Of a stretch of DNA of 5,368 nt, positions 3,745 to 5,368 are shown piece after piece (the stretch's first letter is position 1; every line of letters begins with the position of its first letter). The stretch lies in NCBI GenBank assembly GCA_021819255.1, contig JAKART010000194.1:1-5368 (forward strand). The letters run 5' to 3'. The notes beneath the pieces are model-generated. The model had not been told where the DNA came from, searched no databases, and saw only the letters and a list, made by a program, of their open reading frames with translations. The DNA is from Acidobacteriota bacterium (GTDB lineage Bacteria; Acidobacteriota; Terriglobia; Terriglobales; Acidobacteriaceae). Made by a program: the position numbers and the translations under genes.

Positions 3745-5368
3745 ATGCGAGATCCGTGGATTCGTGAGGCCGCTCAGCGTCTTGCGCTCCGGGATGGCCG
3801 TTGGCGGCCGGTCCTGGCGGCGGCGATGCCTTTGGTCTTGCTGCTGGGGCCGGCTGCGGCTCGGGCTCAATCCAGCTACGCGCAGGTGGTCTGTCCGGCA
3901 GGGGAGACCACAACCATCAGCGGCACCGCCTACGATCCTGCCGGAATCAACCCCCTCCCCAACATTCTCGTCTACGTTCCTGGAGCCGCCGTCCAGCCCT
4001 TTACCGACGGAGTGAACACGGCGAATCCCGTGCTGGACAGCTACGCCAACCTGGTGAGCGGCTCGCCGCTGGTGCAGACCACCACCGGCATCAACGGCTC
4101 CTTCACTCTCTCCGACGTTCCGGCCGGGACCAACGTTCCGCTGGTGATTCAGTCCGGCCGCTGGCGGCGTCAGTTTGTCATCGCCCAGGTGACCGCCTGC
4201 GGCAATACGGCTCTGTTTTCGGCTCCGGCCAGCCCGCCCTCGACCACCGCCGTCGGGGCGACGGAGACCGAGCCATCCGGGCTCAGCTCCAGCAACGTAA
4301 CCCAGGGCGGAAGCTCGGCGCTGAGCGGCTACAGCGAGCCGACCACGGTTCGCTTTGCGCGTAACCAGGGGGAGGGTGACATTCCGCACATCGCCCTGGC
4401 GACCGGCGAGATAGACGCGCTGGAGTGTACGCTGCGCAAGGCGGGCATCAGCGACTCCGAGTTCACGGACCTGAGCGTGGGCATCAACAGCACCAGCTCC
4501 GATCCCTCCGCCGGACCCACCGGGCGCGTCAATCTGTACAACGGCATCGGCAACTCGGGCGTCTCGGCGCCAAGCTACTACACGTCCACGCAGCCAGTGA
4601 GTCCACCGCATCTGGAGAGCGTCCTGATGGGCACGGGCAGCGGAACGGCCGTCGCCACCAGCGCCGACCTGTTTGCAGACGATTACAACGTGCTGATGCT
4701 GCCCTGCCAGGCCGATCCCAATAACTATACGAGTCTTCAGGGGGAGACCAACGCCGCCGGGTTCATCAACTCGGGCGGACGGATCTTCGCCACGCATCAT
4801 AGCGCCTTCTACATCGACAACCCGAACAACGTGAGTTCGAGCCAGGACAGCTTGGTCTACGACACCGCGCTGGCTGTGGAGGGTTGGAATAACAGCGGCT
4901 CCAGCCAGTATCAGAACACAAAGGGTGTCCCGGTAACCATCAACCAAGGCTTTCCCGACGGCGCCACGCTGGCGGAGTGGCTTCAGAACCTCGGGGCCAC
5001 AACCCAGCAAGGGTCCACCACGCTCAACTATGTGTGGAACAATCAGTCCGGCGTCGACCCGGCGTATAACACCCTCTCCTGGGCCACGGACGACACCTAC
5101 AACTACGTCATGCAACTCTCGTTTTACGCCCCGGTCTGCCAGAATGCCAGTTGTTCGCAGTTCGGCCAGGTGATGTACAACGAGTATCACGTCGACAACG
5201 CCGAGGAGAGCGCTTCCACGGTCTTCCCGAACGAGTGCGTCGACGACAACAGCTCGTACCGCGCCAAGAGCAGCGGGATGAGCCCGCAGGAGCTGATGCT
5301 GGAGTACAGCCTCTTCAACATGATGAGCTTCGCTGTGCCCACCCTGACCCCGCCTCAAGTCAGTATCT
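3745..5368 (+). CDS. Large secreted protein with carboxypeptidase-regulatory-like domain, 3' end cut off
   Basis: Function unknown; exported beyond the inner membrane. 541 codons are seen with no stop, so the C-terminus lies outside the window. Residues 1-41 look like a signal peptide: a basic N-region, the hydrophobic core LAAAMPLVLLLGPAAA, then ARA-QSS as likely cleavage site; no lipobox. Residues about 57-150 (ISGTAYDPAGINPLPNILVY through GSFTLSDVPAGTNVPLVIQS) match the carboxypeptidase-regulatory-like beta-sandwich. Residues about 198-240 (FARNQGEGDIPHIALATGEI, then ALECTLRKAGISDSEF) and 314-356 (YNVLMLPCQ, FINSGGRIFATHHSAFY) are blocks I recall from secreted acidobacterial and myxobacterial proteins; the latter resembles a class I glutamine-amidotransferase-like Rossmann core. 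FGQVMYNEYHV (473-483) and MSPQELMLEYSLFNMMS (512-528) are further family blocks. Several cysteines could form disulfides. ATG 3745 is chosen because it gives the complete signal peptide and no start codon lies between it and the in-frame stop at 3571; ATG 3826 would remove the basic N-region. No ribosome binding site is seen. Confidence 0.88.
   Translation, partial: MRDPWIREAAQRLALRDGRWRPVLAAAMPLVLLLGPAAARAQSSYAQVVCPAGETTTISGTAYDPAGINPLPNILVYVPGAAVQPFTDGVNTANPVLDSYANLVSGSPLVQTTTGINGSFTLSDVPAGTNVPLVIQSGRWRRQFVIAQVTACGNTALFSAPASPPSTTAVGATETEPSGLSSSNVTQGGSSALSGYSEPTTVRFARNQGEGDIPHIALATGEIDALECTLRKAGISDSEFTDLSVGINSTSSDPSAGPTGRVNLYNGIGNSGVSAPSYYTSTQPVSPPHLESVLMGTGSGTAVATSADLFADDYNVLMLPCQADPNNYTSLQGETNAAGFINSGGRIFATHHSAFYIDNPNNVSSSQDSLVYDTALAVEGWNNSGSSQYQNTKGVPVTINQGFPDGATLAEWLQNLGATTQQGSTTLNYVWNNQSGVDPAYNTLSWATDDTYNYVMQLSFYAPVCQNASCSQFGQVMYNEYHVDNAEESASTVFPNECVDDNSSYRAKSSGMSPQELMLEYSLFNMMSFAVPTLTPPQVSI

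Noticed and set aside
3736..5358. A 540-codon open frame on the minus strand opposite the secreted protein
   Set aside because: It mirrors the real gene's codon bias; the plus-strand frame has a signal peptide and family blocks, whereas this one is rich in Arg, Gly, Val and His with no domain.

Overview
The window looks like chromosomal DNA of a GC-rich bacterium, most probably an acidobacterium (Acidobacteriota, Terriglobia-like). This rests on recalled resemblance, not on a search: the GlgC subtype, two small uncharacterised proteins of the kind annotated beside it in that phylum, and a large secreted protein with a carboxypeptidase-regulatory-like N-terminus of a family seen in Acidobacteria and Myxobacteria. 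No rRNA, tRNA, CRISPR array, transposase or phage gene is visible.

Left part, minus strand. Positions 45-409 hold a broken VOC (glyoxalase/bleomycin-resistance fold) gene. Its N-terminal, central and C-terminal blocks lie in three different reading frames. It has lost an internal segment and carries a 14-bp tandem array that seems to have grown out of its own conserved Glu-Pro-Trp-Gly-Gln codons. Upstream of it, 464-1714 is an intact glgC (ADP-glucose pyrophosphorylase, glycogen synthesis) with a good ribosome binding site, two small leader hairpins and a weak candidate promoter. Next is a 106-118 residue acidic hypothetical protein (1856 to about 2176) whose coding sequence contains a perfect 14-bp inverted repeat. 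Then comes a 46-residue single-span membrane protein (2465-2605), followed on its own strand by a GC-rich hairpin that may terminate it.

Middle, 2606-2778. This is a divergent intergenic region with an 8-bp dyad. Transcription turns to the plus strand here.

Right part, plus strand. 2779-3228 encodes a 149-residue membrane protein with a Pro/Ala-rich N-terminal region and two hydrophobic segments. 3229-3744 is 516 bases without a convincing gene, holding short direct repeats and, at its end, a perfect AT-rich hairpin that stops 4 nt before the next start codon. From 3745 to the window edge runs a large secreted protein of unknown function, cut off at the 3' end.

The genes do not form one pathway. 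Only glgC has a clear metabolic role, and no other glycogen gene is present. The observations most worth following are the VOC pseudogene with its self-derived repeat array, the perfect palindrome inside the small acidic-protein gene, and the hairpin standing where the ribosome binding site of the secreted protein should be.
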